64,000 nucleotides of DNA. Origin: CAVXDY01 sp963721335 (GTDB lineage Bacteria; Actinomycetota; Thermoleophilia; Miltoncostaeales; Miltoncostaeaceae). The stretch lies in assembly GCA_963721335.1 (NCBI GenBank), contig CAVRIV010000002.1, positions 620,001 through 684,000 of the forward strand, read 5' to 3'. Position 1 is the stretch's first letter. Each line of letters begins with the position of its first letter. The position numbers and the translations under genes are program-made. Under the pieces are notes generated by a model. The model had not been told where the DNA came from and ran no database searches. It worked only from the letters and a program-made list of their open reading frames with translations. This document shows positions 36,936 to 47,428 of this stretch, in pieces.

Positions 36936-37972
36936 TGCAGGCCGTCATCCTCGTGGGCGGGGAGGGGCGAAGGTTGCGCCCGCTCACCGACACGCGGCCG
37001 AAGCCGATGATGCCGCTGGTGGACCGCCCCTTCGTGGAGCACCAGCTCGACCACCTGCGCCGGCACGGCATCACGGACGTCGTGTTCTCGTGCGGGTACC
37101 GCCCGGACGCCCTCGAGGCGTACTTCGGGGACGGCTCGGCCATGGGCATGCGCGTGCGCTACGTGGTGGACCCCGAGCCGCTCGGCACCGCCGGGGCCAT
37201 CAAGAACGCCGAGGCGATGCTCGACGGCGAGGCCGTCTTCGTCCTGAACGGGGACATCCTCACCGACCTCGACCTGGGGGCGATGATCGCGCGTCACCAC
37301 GAGACCGGCGCGGTGGGCACGCTGGCCCTGACCCCGGTGGAGGATCCGAGCGCGTTCGGCCTGGTGCGGCTGCACGACGACTCCTCCGTGGAGGCCTTCG
37401 TCGAGAAGCCGAGCCGCGATGAGCTGCGTCCCGGCGAGCCCTTCCGCATCAACGCCGGCACCTACCTCCTGGAGCCGTCCGCGGTGGAGTCCATCCCCGC
37501 CGGCCGGGCCTGCTCCATCGAGCGCGAGGTCTTCCCGCAGCTCGCCGCGGGCGGGCGCCTGTTCGGCTTCCCGAGCGCCGCCTACTGGCGCGACATCGGG
37601 ACCCCCGCCTCGTACCTGGCGGCGCACCACGACGTGCTCTCGGGCGCGGTGCTCACCGAGTCGCCCAGCGGGGCGGCCTACCTCGGCCCCGGGGCGCGCA
37701 TCGGCTCGGGCGCCTCGGTCGACCCGCTCTCCAGCCTCGGCCCCGGCGCCGACGTGGGGTCGTCGGCGACGGTCGCGGGCAGCGTCGTCGGAGAGGAGGC
37801 CCTCATCGGCGACGGCGCCGCCCTGATCGACGCCATCCTGGGCGCCGGAGTGAGGGTGGGCGCGGGCGCGCGCATCGGCGAGGGCGCGGTGGTGGGGGAC
37901 GGCGCCCGCATCGCCGCCGGCGTCAGGGTGGACGGCTCGGAGCCGATCCCCACCGGCGCGAGCGTCGGGTAG
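36935..37972 (+). CDS. Sugar-1-phosphate nucleotidyltransferase with left-handed beta-helix tail
   Basis: The 345-residue enzyme joins an NTP and a sugar-1-phosphate (mannose-1-P or glucose-1-P type). The active-site loop VGGEGRRLRPLTDTRPKPMM has both the Arg and the Lys of the family. FVLNGDIL holds the metal Asp, AFVEKPS the substrate Lys, and RINAGTYLLEP and YWRDIGTPASYL follow. Residues about 245-340 are hexapeptide repeats of the left-handed beta-helix type (for example GARIGSGAS, GDGAAL, GAGVRVGAGARIGEGA). It contrasts with the degenerate domain at 14660-16144. Exact sugar is not certain. Confidence 0.88.
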   Translation: MQAVILVGGEGRRLRPLTDTRPKPMMPLVDRPFVEHQLDHLRRHGITDVVFSCGYRPDALEAYFGDGSAMGMRVRYVVDPEPLGTAGAIKNAEAMLDGEAVFVLNGDILTDLDLGAMIARHHETGAVGTLALTPVEDPSAFGLVRLHDDSSVEAFVEKPSRDELRPGEPFRINAGTYLLEPSAVESIPAGRACSIEREVFPQLAAGGRLFGFPSAAYWRDIGTPASYLAAHHDVLSGAVLTESPSGAAYLGPGARIGSGASVDPLSSLGPGADVGSSATVAGSVVGEEALIGDGAALIDAILGAGVRVGAGARIGEGAVVGDGARIAAGVRVDGSEPIPTGASVG

Positions 37973-37975
37973 CCT
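37970..37975 (+). promoter_or_regulatory. -10 element (TAGCCT) of the isomerase gene
   Basis: TAGCCT contains the stop codon of the preceding gene and lies seven bases before the GTG at 37983, so the isomerase may also be made from its own leaderless transcript. Confidence 0.4.
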
Positions 37976-37982
37976 GCCGCTC

Positions 37983-39068
37983 GTGTTCGGACTCGACGGA
38001 CCCGCCGCCCTCTCGGGCGACAGCCTCGGCCTGCTGGGAGTGCTCGGCGAGTCGGTGGCCGCGTTCGACGAGGCGCGGGCCGCCGCCGAGGCCGTGGAGC
38101 TGATCTTCCCCGCCGAGGAGGTCCACGACATCGCGGTCTGCGGGATGGGCGGCTCGGCGATCTCCGCCGACCTGCTCCTGGGCGCCTACCGCGAGCGCCT
38201 GCGGGTGCCCATGACCGTGGTGCGCGACTACTACCTGCCGGGCTGGATCGGGGAGAACACCCTGGTCATCCTGAGCTCGTACTCGGGCGGCACCGAGGAG
38301 ACGCTCACCTGCGCCTCCCAGGCCATCGAGCGCAACGCCCTCTGCGTGGCCATCACGAGCGGCGGCAAGCTCGGCTCGTTCTACGCCCAGGAGGGCGTGC
38401 CGGTGGTCCCGGTGGCGCCGGGCTACCAGCCCCGCGCGGCGCTGCTCCGGATCCTCACCCCGATCGCCGTCCTCCTCGACCGCGTCGGCGCCGTGCCGTC
38501 CCTCGCCGCCGACCTCGACGAGGCGCGCGCGACGCTCGAGAGCGCGGTCCGCACGCTCGGCCCCGAGATCCCCGAGCCCGAGAACCCGGCGAAGCAGCTC
38601 GCCCGGGCCCTGGTGGGCGGGATCCCGATGTTCTGGGGCGCGGAGCTGACCGCGCCCGTGGCCACGCGCTGGAAGGGGCAGATCAACGAGAACGCCAAGC
38701 TCCCGGCGACGGCCTCGGTGCTGCCCGAGCTCGACCACAACGAGATCGTCGGGTTCGCCGGCACGCCGGCCGAGCTGCAGAAGCTCAGCACGCTCGTGAT
38801 GCTGCGCGACCCCCGCCAGCACCGCCAGGTGCAGCGGCGCTTCGACCTCACGCGCGAGCTGGTGGAGATGCACGTCGACCGGGTCCTGTCGATCACCGCG
38901 GAGGGGGAGGGACCGCTGGCGCGCACCCTCGATCTGGTGACCCTGGGCGACTACGCCTCGATCTACCTGGCGCTCCTGCGGTCGGTCGACCCCGGCCCGG
39001 TGGACGTGATCGAGCGGCTCAAGGAACGCCTCGCCGAGACCGGCTACGGACGGGCGCAGGCTCAGTAG
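37983..39068 (+). CDS. Bifunctional phosphoglucose/phosphomannose isomerase
   Basis: The 361-residue SIS-domain protein has the family pattern VCGMGGSAISADLL, SSYSGGTEETL (sugar-phosphate loop), QINENAKLPA and LPELDHNEIVGF with the catalytic His and Glu. These are the small bacterial/archaeal PGI/PMI type, converting glucose-6-P, fructose-6-P and mannose-6-P. It supplies precursors for the sugar nucleotides made by its neighbours. Confidence 0.9.
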   Translation: MFGLDGPAALSGDSLGLLGVLGESVAAFDEARAAAEAVELIFPAEEVHDIAVCGMGGSAISADLLLGAYRERLRVPMTVVRDYYLPGWIGENTLVILSSYSGGTEETLTCASQAIERNALCVAITSGGKLGSFYAQEGVPVVPVAPGYQPRAALLRILTPIAVLLDRVGAVPSLAADLDEARATLESAVRTLGPEIPEPENPAKQLARALVGGIPMFWGAELTAPVATRWKGQINENAKLPATASVLPELDHNEIVGFAGTPAELQKLSTLVMLRDPRQHRQVQRRFDLTRELVEMHVDRVLSITAEGEGPLARTLDLVTLGDYASIYLALLRSVDPGPVDVIERLKERLAETGYGRAQAQ

Positions 39069-39071
39069 CGT
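39066..39071 (+). promoter_or_regulatory. -10 element (TAGCGT) of mtnA
   Basis: TAGCGT lies seven bases before the mtnA ATG and overlaps the stop of the preceding gene, the same leaderless layout. Confidence 0.4.
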
Positions 39072-39078
39072 TCGCCGC

Positions 39079-40170
39079 ATGAGGGCTCGCGGGCCCGTCC
39101 GCCCCGAGGAGGTCATCCGGCTCCTCGACGATTCCGTCGAGATGCTGGACCAGACGCGGCTGCCCTCCGAGGAGGTCGTGCTGCGCTGCGGTGAGTGGCC
39201 CGCGGTCGCGGACGCCATCCGGCGCCTCGCCATCCGGGGCGCGCCCGCGATCGGTGTGGCCGGCGCGATGGGCGTGGCGCTCGCGGCGATGCGGTCCGCC
39301 GGGAAGGGGCCGCAGGCCCAGGGCTCCGAGGTGGCGCGGGCGGTCGCGACGCTGCGGGCGGCGCGGCCGACCGCGGTCAACCTGGCGTGGGCGGTCGACG
39401 CCCAGGCCCGCCTCGCCGCCGCGCACGAGGGCCCGCCGGAGGACCTCGCGGCGTCCCTCGCCGAGGCCGCGCGGGCGCTGCACCTGGCGGAGGTGGACCG
39501 CTGCCGGCGCATGGGGGCCCACGCCCGGGGCCTCATCGGGCGCGGCGCCGGGATCCTCACCATCTGCAACACGGGGGCGCTCGCGACCGGCGGCTACGGC
39601 ACCGCCCTCGGCGTGGTGCGGGCGGCGCACGAGGCCGACCCCACCCTCCGCACGCTCGTCTGCGAGACCCGCCCGCTGCTGCAGGGCTCGCGCCTGACGA
39701 CCTGGGAGCTGGAGCGGGAGGGGATCCCGTACACGCTGATCGCCGACGCGATGGCCGCGACGATGATGGCCTCGGGGGCGGTCTCGCACGTCGTGGTCGG
39801 CGCCGACCGCGTCGCCGCCAACGGCGACGTCGTCAACAAGATCGGCACCTACGCCCTGGCGGTGCTCGCGCGCGAGCACGGCGTGCCGTTCCTGGTCGCC
39901 GCCCCCACCAGCACGGTGGACCTCTCCACGCCCTCGGGCGCGGACGTGCCGGTGGAGGAGCGCGCGGCCGAGGAGGTGCGCGGGCTGTCGCTCTTCGGAC
40001 GCCCGGCCTCGCCGGCGGGCGCCGCCGTGGCCAACCCGGCCTTCGACCGAACGCCGGCGCGCTTCGTGTCGGCCATCGTCACCGAGCAGGGCGCGCACCG
40101 CCCGCCCTACGAGCGCTCGTTGAGGGCGGCGGTCGAGGCGGCCGCCACCGAGGCCGGCGCGCCGGCGTGA
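39079..40170 (+). CDS. mtnA: S-methyl-5-thioribose-1-phosphate isomerase
   Basis: The 363-residue enzyme interconverts methylthioribose-1-P and methylthioribulose-1-P in methionine salvage. The family signature RGAPAIGVAGAMG is near the N-terminus. The catalytic Cys is about residue 163 in TICNTGALATGGYGTALG, and the catalytic Asp about 243 in VGADRVAANGDVVNKIGTY. Related eIF2B-type proteins lack this Cys/Asp pair, so mtnA is the better assignment. No other methionine-salvage gene is next to it. Confidence 0.93.
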   Translation: MRARGPVRPEEVIRLLDDSVEMLDQTRLPSEEVVLRCGEWPAVADAIRRLAIRGAPAIGVAGAMGVALAAMRSAGKGPQAQGSEVARAVATLRAARPTAVNLAWAVDAQARLAAAHEGPPEDLAASLAEAARALHLAEVDRCRRMGAHARGLIGRGAGILTICNTGALATGGYGTALGVVRAAHEADPTLRTLVCETRPLLQGSRLTTWELEREGIPYTLIADAMAATMMASGAVSHVVVGADRVAANGDVVNKIGTYALAVLAREHGVPFLVAAPTSTVDLSTPSGADVPVEERAAEEVRGLSLFGRPASPAGAAVANPAFDRTPARFVSAIVTEQGAHRPPYERSLRAAVEAAATEAGAPA

Positions 40171-40226
40171 CGCGCTCCTGACACCCGCGGATCCCCGCGC
40201 GCGCCCGGGACGCCCAGGCTCCGCGG

Positions 40227-40913
40227 GTGTCGGCGATCCGCCTGCTCGACCTCGTCCTTCCCCCCTCCTGCGCCGCGTGCGGCCTGCCCGGCGGCGCGGC
40301 CTGCGCGTCGTGCCTGGCGTCCCTGGCGCCCCTGCCCGAGCCGTGGTGCGCGGGGTGCGGCGCGCCCGTGCCGGTGCCGGTCGCACGGTGCGCGGCGTGC
40401 CGGGGGCCGGTCGCGGGCGCCCGCCAGGCGGTGGCCTACGCGGGCCCGGCCCCGGCGCTGGTCGCGGGGCTGAAGGATCAGCGCCGGCGCGGGCTGGCGG
40501 CGGTGCTGGCGGAGGTCGTCGTGGCGCGAGTGCCCCGCCCGCCGGACGGGGTGACGCTGGTGCCGGTGCCCCTCGGCCGCAGACGCTCGCGCGAGCGCGG
40601 GTTCAACCAGAGCGCGCTCCTCGCCCGGGAGCTCGGGCGCCGGTGGGCGCTGCCGGTCTCCGAGCCCCTGGTGAGGGTGCGCGAGGGCGCCGACCAGCGC
40701 GGCGCGCGAGCGAGCGCCCGGGCGCGGCAGGTGGCGGGGGCGTTCGCCGTCCGGCCCGGCGCGACGGCACCGCGCCGGCCGTGGCTGGTGGACGACGTGC
40801 ACACCACGGGGGCGACCCTGGCGGCGTGCGCCCGGGCGCTGCGGACGGCGGGCGCCCCGAGGTCGGGGGCGGTGGCGTTCGCCCGTGTGCCGCCCGAGGG
40901 GGCCTCGCTATGA
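40227..40913 (+). CDS. ComF-family phosphoribosyltransferase-like protein
   Basis: The 228-residue protein has the ComF layout: an N-terminal zinc-finger-like region with paired Cys (CAACGLPGGAACASC and CAGCGAPVP, CAAC), the conserved RSRERGFNQSALLARELGR, and a C-terminal PRPP-binding motif WLVDDVHTTGATLAACA. ComF proteins are associated with DNA uptake in naturally competent bacteria, but a widespread role is not settled. No ribosome site is obvious at the GTG start. Confidence 0.85.
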   Translation: MSAIRLLDLVLPPSCAACGLPGGAACASCLASLAPLPEPWCAGCGAPVPVPVARCAACRGPVAGARQAVAYAGPAPALVAGLKDQRRRGLAAVLAEVVVARVPRPPDGVTLVPVPLGRRRSRERGFNQSALLARELGRRWALPVSEPLVRVREGADQRGARASARARQVAGAFAVRPGATAPRRPWLVDDVHTTGATLAACARALRTAGAPRSGAVAFARVPPEGASL

Positions 40914-40914
40914 T
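40909..40914 (+). promoter_or_regulatory. -10 element (TATGAT) for hpf
   Basis: TATGAT, close to the TATAAT consensus, overlaps the end of the comF-like gene and leaves a leader of about 80 bases before hpf. Confidence 0.5.
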
Positions 40915-41000
40915 CGGCGTCCGATCGATCGGCGCGCGCACCCGGCCGGCTGGCGCGGGGAGCGCGACGAGCAGCCTCGAAGGATCAGAAAGGGGCGATC

Positions 41001-41569
41001 GTGCAGCTTCAGGTCAAGGGCAGGAACATGTCCGTCACCGATGCCCTGTTCGACCACGCGGAGCAGAAGCTCGACCGGCTGGCCCGGATCCTGCCGCCAT
41101 GGGACGAGGCCACCACGGTCGAGCTCGAGCTGTCGGTGGAGCGCAACCCCAAGATCGCGAACGCGCAGATCGCGGAGGTCACGGTCCGCACCAAGGGGCC
41201 GGTGCTGCGCGTGCGCGAGAGCGCGGAGGACATGTACGCGGCCATCGACCAGGCCGCGCGCAAGCTGGAGCGCCAGGCCCGCCGCTACCGCGACCGGCGC
41301 AAGGCCCACGGGCCGCGCGGCATGCCGGGGGGGAGCCGCCGGCCGCTCCGCTGGACGCGTCCCAGGACGGGGCGGGCGACGACGGGTCGCCGCGCCTCGT
41401 GAAGAGCAAGACCTTCGAGATGAAGCCCATGAGCCCGGAGGACGCGGCCCTCCACATGGACCTGCTGCACCACGACTTCTACGTCTTCCGCAACGACGCG
41501 GACGGGCAGGTGAACGTCGTCTACCGCCGCCGGGACGGCGACTTCGGCCTGATCGTCCCCGAGGGCTAG
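41001..41569 (+). pseudogene. hpf: Long-form ribosome hibernation promoting factor, frame disrupted once
   Basis: The N-terminal HPF/YfiA domain reads from GTG 41001 (MQLQVKGRNMSVTDALFDHAEQK, ELSVERNPKIANAQIAEVT). After the run of seven G at 41327-41333 the correct frame changes and the C-terminal dimerisation domain of long HPF follows (KSKTFEMKPMSPEDAALHM, DFYVFRNDADGQVNVVYRR, DFGLIVPEG) to the stop at 41569. One more G would give a single frame of about 190 residues. Both domains are intact, so an indel in the homopolymer is the simplest explanation. Its place before secA is common in actinobacteria. Confidence 0.85.
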
Positions 41570-41573
41570 GCGC

Positions 41574-41579
41574 TACGAT
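41574..41579 (+). promoter_or_regulatory. -10 element (TACGAT) before secA
   Basis: TACGAT follows the hpf stop and precedes the ATG of a short ORF by only three bases; the spacing is shorter than at other genes, so this call is weaker. Confidence 0.35.
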
Positions 41580-41582
41580 CAC

Positions 41583-41614
41583 ATGGTTGCGCCCACCCGT
41601 CCGAGAGCGTGTGC

Positions 41615-41618
<4 letters not shown>
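41583..41618 (+). CDS. Possible 11-residue leader peptide overlapping secA
   Basis: ATG 41583 opens the frame MVAPTRPRACA, whose TGA (41616-41618) overlaps the secA ATG at 41615 (ATGA). No Shine-Dalgarno sequence is seen before secA itself, so coupling from this small frame could supply ribosomes. E. coli secA is known to be controlled by an upstream translated gene (secM), but no sequence relation to it is seen here. Confidence 0.35.
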
Positions 41619-44242
<2,624 letters not shown>

Positions 44243-44254
44243 GCCGCACTCCCC

Positions 44255-45431
44255 ATGAGCACCGACTCGAGCCCGTCGCTCGAAGACCTCGTCCAGCGTG
44301 CCGCCCGACTGCGGGAGCGGGCCGGCGTCCTGGGCGACTATCTTTGACCCGCCGGCCCTCGAGCGCAGGGTCGCCGAGCTCGAGTCGGCGATGGGGGAGC
44401 CGGGCTTCTGGGACGACGCCTCACGCGCGGCCGAGATCTCGGCCGAGCACGCCGGCGCGCGGTCACGGCTGGCCGAGTACGACGGGCTCCGCGGGGACCT
44501 CGACGCGCTGACCGAGCTGGCCGAGCTCACCCGCGAGGCGGCGGAGGAGCCCGACCCCGACTTCCTGGCCGAGCTCGACGACGGCCTGCGCCGCGCGGAC
44601 GCCCAGCTCGGGCGGCTGGAGGAGGCGCGCCTGTTCTCGGGCCGGCACGACGCCGGCGACGCGGTGGTGTCGATCAACGCCGGCGAGGGCGGGACCGACG
44701 CCCAGGACTGGGCCGAGATGCTGCTGCGGATGTACCTGCGCTGGGCGGAGCGGCGGGGGTTGCGCACCGACCTCAAGGAGGTGCAGGAGGGGACCGAGGC
44801 GGGGATCAAGTCGGCGACGTTCACGGCGCACGGGCAGAACGCGTACGGCCTGCTGTCGGCCGAGAGCGGCGTGCACCGGCTCGTGCGCCTGTCGCCCTTC
44901 GACTCGGCCAACCGGCGGCAGACGTCCTTCGCCGCCGTGGAGGTCGCCCCCCTGGTGAGCGAGGCGGTGGACGTCGAGATCCTCGACAAGGACCTCAAGA
45001 TCGACACCTACCGCGCGAGCGGCGCCGGCGGGCAGCACGTGAACAAGACCGACTCGGCGGTGCGGATCACCCACCTGCCCAGCAAGATCGTGGTCCAGTG
45101 CCAGAACGAGCGCTCCCAGACCCAGAACCGCGCCACCGCGATGGCGCTGCTGCGCGCCCGCCTGGTCCAGAAGGAGCTGGACCGCCGGGAGGCCGAGGCG
45201 GCCAAGAGCCGCGGCGAGAGCCAGAGCATCGGGTTCGGGAGCCAGATCCGCTCCTACGTGGTCCACCCCTACACCATGGTCAAGGACCTTCGTACCGGGC
45301 ACGAGACGGGGAATGCGCAGGGGGTGCTCGACGGCGACCTCGACGAGTTCATCCGGGCCGAGCTGGAACGCCGCGCGCGGGGCGTTCCCGTGGTCTCGGG
45401 AGGCGCCGGGAGCCCCGACGGGCAGGACTGA
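44255..45431 (+). CDS. prfB: Peptide chain release factor 2, with programmed +1 frameshift
   Basis: RF2 ends translation at UGA and UAA. The first 30 codons run from ATG 44255 to an in-frame TGA at 44345-44347 inside TAT CTT TGA C. Slipping one base at CTT gives CTT-GAC and continues through SPFDS (UGA-recognition tripeptide SPF), ASGAGGQHVNKTDSAVR (catalytic GGQ) and the RF C-terminus to 45431. The site is the classic autoregulatory signal: low RF2 favours slippage. The E. coli AGGGGG stimulator is missing here (CTGGGCGAC instead). Confidence 0.95.
44342..44348 (+). promoter_or_regulatory. prfB +1 frameshift site CTTTGAC
   Basis: CTT TGA C is identical to the known RF2 slippage heptamer. 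The shift from the first to the second frame at this point restores an uninterrupted RF2. Confidence 0.95.
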
Positions 45432-45483
45432 TTCGGACAGCGTCGAAGGCTGGATCGTGCGGTTTTCCGGCGACTTTGACGGA

Positions 45484-45513
45484 TTGACACCCTGTGCGGC
45501 CACCGGCTACCCT
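45484..45513 (+). promoter_or_regulatory. Promoter of ftsEX (TTGACA-18-TACCCT)
   Basis: A perfect -35 TTGACA at 45484-45489 is 18 bases from TACCCT at 45508-45513. The start of transcription would be near 45520, about 90 bases before the first ATG of ftsE. Confidence 0.65.
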
Positions 45514-45525
45514 GCTGCTCGCTTC

Positions 45526-45540
45526 ACGCAACGGTTGCGT
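45526..45540. promoter_or_regulatory. Perfect palindrome ACGCAAC-G-GTTGCGT, possible operator
   Basis: This 15-base dyad lies just after the expected transcription start of ftsEX, where a repressor would block initiation. It could instead form a small 5' hairpin. Confidence 0.4.
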
Positions 45541-45611
45541 CCGCCGACGGCCTCCGCGACGGCGGAGCCGCCCGTCCGGCGCCCTCCGGCGCACCGGCGC
45601 ATCTGGTCTCC

Positions 45612-46436
45612 ATGAGCACCGACGCCCCCACCACACCCTCCTCCCCTGACACGCCCCCGCGCCGTGCGCGAGAGCGCGCGCGTGCGCGCACCTCGTCGCT
45701 CGTCCGCTCGGACCGGCGGTCGATGCTGCGCCCCGGGGACGGGCCGATGGTCATCCTGGAGGGGGTCACGAAGTCGTACGGACCCGACGTCACGGCGCTC
45801 GAGGACCTGTCCCTCACGATCGACAGCGGGGAGTTCGTCTTCCTGGTGGGCGCCTCGGGCTCGGGCAAGTCCACGTTCATCCGGCTGCTGATCAAGGAGT
45901 TCGATCCCACCGAGGGCACGATCACGGTGGGCGGGCGGAACCTTCAGCGGCTGCGGCGGTCCAAGGTTCCCTACCTGCGGCGCGCCATCGGATGCGTGTT
46001 CCAGGACTTCAAGCTGCTCGCCGGGCGGACGGTCTACGAGAACGTGGCCTACGCCCTCCAGGTGATCGGCGAGAACCCGCGCAGCATCCGGCGCAAGGTG
46101 CCCGAGACGCTCGCCCTCGTGGGCCTGTCCGAGAAGGGCGGCCGGTACCCCAACGAGCTGTCGGGCGGCGAGCAGCAGCGCGTGTCGATCGCGCGCGCGT
46201 TCGTCAACCACCCGCGCCTCCTGATCGCCGACGAGCCCACGGGGAACCTCGACCCCGAGACCTCGATCGGCATCATGCAGCTCCTGTACCGCATCAACCG
46301 CACCGGGACCACGGTCATCATGGCCACCCACGACCGCGAGATGGTCGACAAGATGCAGATGCGGGTGGTCGCGCTCGAGGACGGACGGCTGGTCCGCGAC
46401 CAGCGCCAGGCCCGCTACACGCGCGCCGACTCCTAG
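45612..46436 (+). CDS. ftsE: Cell-division ABC-type ATPase FtsE
   Basis: FtsE works with FtsX to control cell-wall hydrolases at the division site. P-loop GASGSGKST, Q-loop in CVFQDFKLL, signature LSGGEQQRVSIARA, Walker B LLIADEPTGNLDPET and the switch His in ATHDREMV are all present. The family usually begins at MVILEGVTKSYG, which is residue 46 here, so either ATG 45747 is the true start or this organism has a basic, Arg-rich 45-residue extension. The TTG of ftsX begins one base after the stop. Confidence 0.93.
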   Translation: MSTDAPTTPSSPDTPPRRARERARARTSSLVRSDRRSMLRPGDGPMVILEGVTKSYGPDVTALEDLSLTIDSGEFVFLVGASGSGKSTFIRLLIKEFDPTEGTITVGGRNLQRLRRSKVPYLRRAIGCVFQDFKLLAGRTVYENVAYALQVIGENPRSIRRKVPETLALVGLSEKGGRYPNELSGGEQQRVSIARAFVNHPRLLIADEPTGNLDPETSIGIMQLLYRINRTGTTVIMATHDREMVDKMQMRVVALEDGRLVRDQRQARYTRADS

Positions 46437-46437
46437 T

Positions 46438-47346
46438 TTGAGACTGCGCTTCTTCCTGGCGGAGGCCATCCGCTCGATCCGGGCCAACGCCGCCGTCTCG
46501 GTGGCCGCCACGGTGACCGTGCTGATCGCGGTCTTCATCCTCGGCGCCTTCATCCCGTCGTTCCTGTACGTCCAGTCGGCCGTGGACTCGCAGAAGGACA
46601 GGATCGACGTCCGGGTCTACGTCGCGGACTCGGCCAAGGTCACGCAGGTCAACCAGCTGCAGGCCGCGATCGACGACCTGAAGACCCAGGGGCTGATCAA
46701 GGACTGGACCTACATCAACAAGGACCAGGCCCTGGCGGAGCTCAGGTCCCGGCTGAAGGACCCGGACATCACCGACCTCGTGGGCTCGAATCCCGTGCCC
46801 GCCAACTTCCGTCTCAAGCCGACCGACGTGGAGAACGCGCCCCAGATCGTGGCGGCCCTCCGCAACCAGCCCGCCATCGACACGACGCAGGGCAGGGAGC
46901 GGGGCATCTCCTACGGCAAGGAGACGGCGGACAAGCTGCTCAGGGTGGCCCGCTTCATCCAGTGGGCCGGGCTGGTGCTCATCACGATCCTGCTGGTCGC
47001 GTCGGTCCTGCTGATCGGGAACACCATCCGCCTCTCGATCTTCGCCCGCCGGCGCGAGGTCGAGGTGATGAAGCTGGTGGGCGCCACCAACTGGTTCATC
47101 CGGTGGCCGTTCGTCATCGAGGGCGTCGTCTGCGGCCTGATCGGAGCCGTGCTCTCGGTGGCGCTCCTGTGGGCGGTGAAGGTGGGCGTGGTGGACCAGT
47201 GGATCGAGGGCGCCGACAGCGACCTGACACGCGATCAGGCCACCACCATCGGCTTCCCCGTTCTCGGCCTGATCCTGATCGCGGCGGGCGCCGTGGTGGG
47301 CGCGCTCGGCAGCGGCATCACTCTGCGCCGCTTCCTCAAGGTCTGA
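46438..47346 (+). CDS. ftsX: Cell-division membrane protein FtsX
   Basis: The 302-residue protein has the FtsX layout: a first helix (VAATVTVLIAVFILGAFIPSF), a large extracellular domain ending in TDVENAPQIVAALRNQPAID, and three C-terminal helices with NTIRLSIFARRREVEVMKLVGATNWFIRWPFVIEG, a highly diagnostic stretch. It starts with TTG at 46438, one base after ftsE, a rare start codon but the only good one. It should form the FtsEX complex. Confidence 0.94.
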   Translation: MRLRFFLAEAIRSIRANAAVSVAATVTVLIAVFILGAFIPSFLYVQSAVDSQKDRIDVRVYVADSAKVTQVNQLQAAIDDLKTQGLIKDWTYINKDQALAELRSRLKDPDITDLVGSNPVPANFRLKPTDVENAPQIVAALRNQPAIDTTQGRERGISYGKETADKLLRVARFIQWAGLVLITILLVASVLLIGNTIRLSIFARRREVEVMKLVGATNWFIRWPFVIEGVVCGLIGAVLSVALLWAVKVGVVDQWIEGADSDLTRDQATTIGFPVLGLILIAAGAVVGALGSGITLRRFLKV

Positions 47347-47390
47347 CGGCCGGCCCGCCCCGCTTGGCGGGCGGTGCGCCGGGACCGGCG

Positions 47391-47396
47391 TATCAT
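47391..47396 (+). promoter_or_regulatory. -10 element (TATCAT) before ctpA
   Basis: TATCAT is followed after eight bases by GTG 47405, which opens a seven-residue ORF overlapping the ctpA ATG. Confidence 0.45.
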
Positions 47397-47404
47397 CGGG
47401 CCGC

Positions 47405-47428
47405 GTGAGCCGGCGCAGACGCCCATGA
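47405..47428 (+). CDS. Possible 7-residue leader peptide overlapping ctpA
   Basis: GTG 47405 reads VSRRRRP and ends with TGA at 47426-47428, overlapping the ATG at 47425 (ATGA). The layout is the same as before the DegT-type gene and secA. The very short length means it could be chance. Confidence 0.3.
   Translation: MSRRRRP

Noticed and set aside
44345..44347. In-frame TGA in prfB as a nonsense mutation or selenocysteine codon
   Set aside because: It sits in the exact RF2 slippage heptamer and a +1 shift restores the protein, so it is programmed frameshifting.
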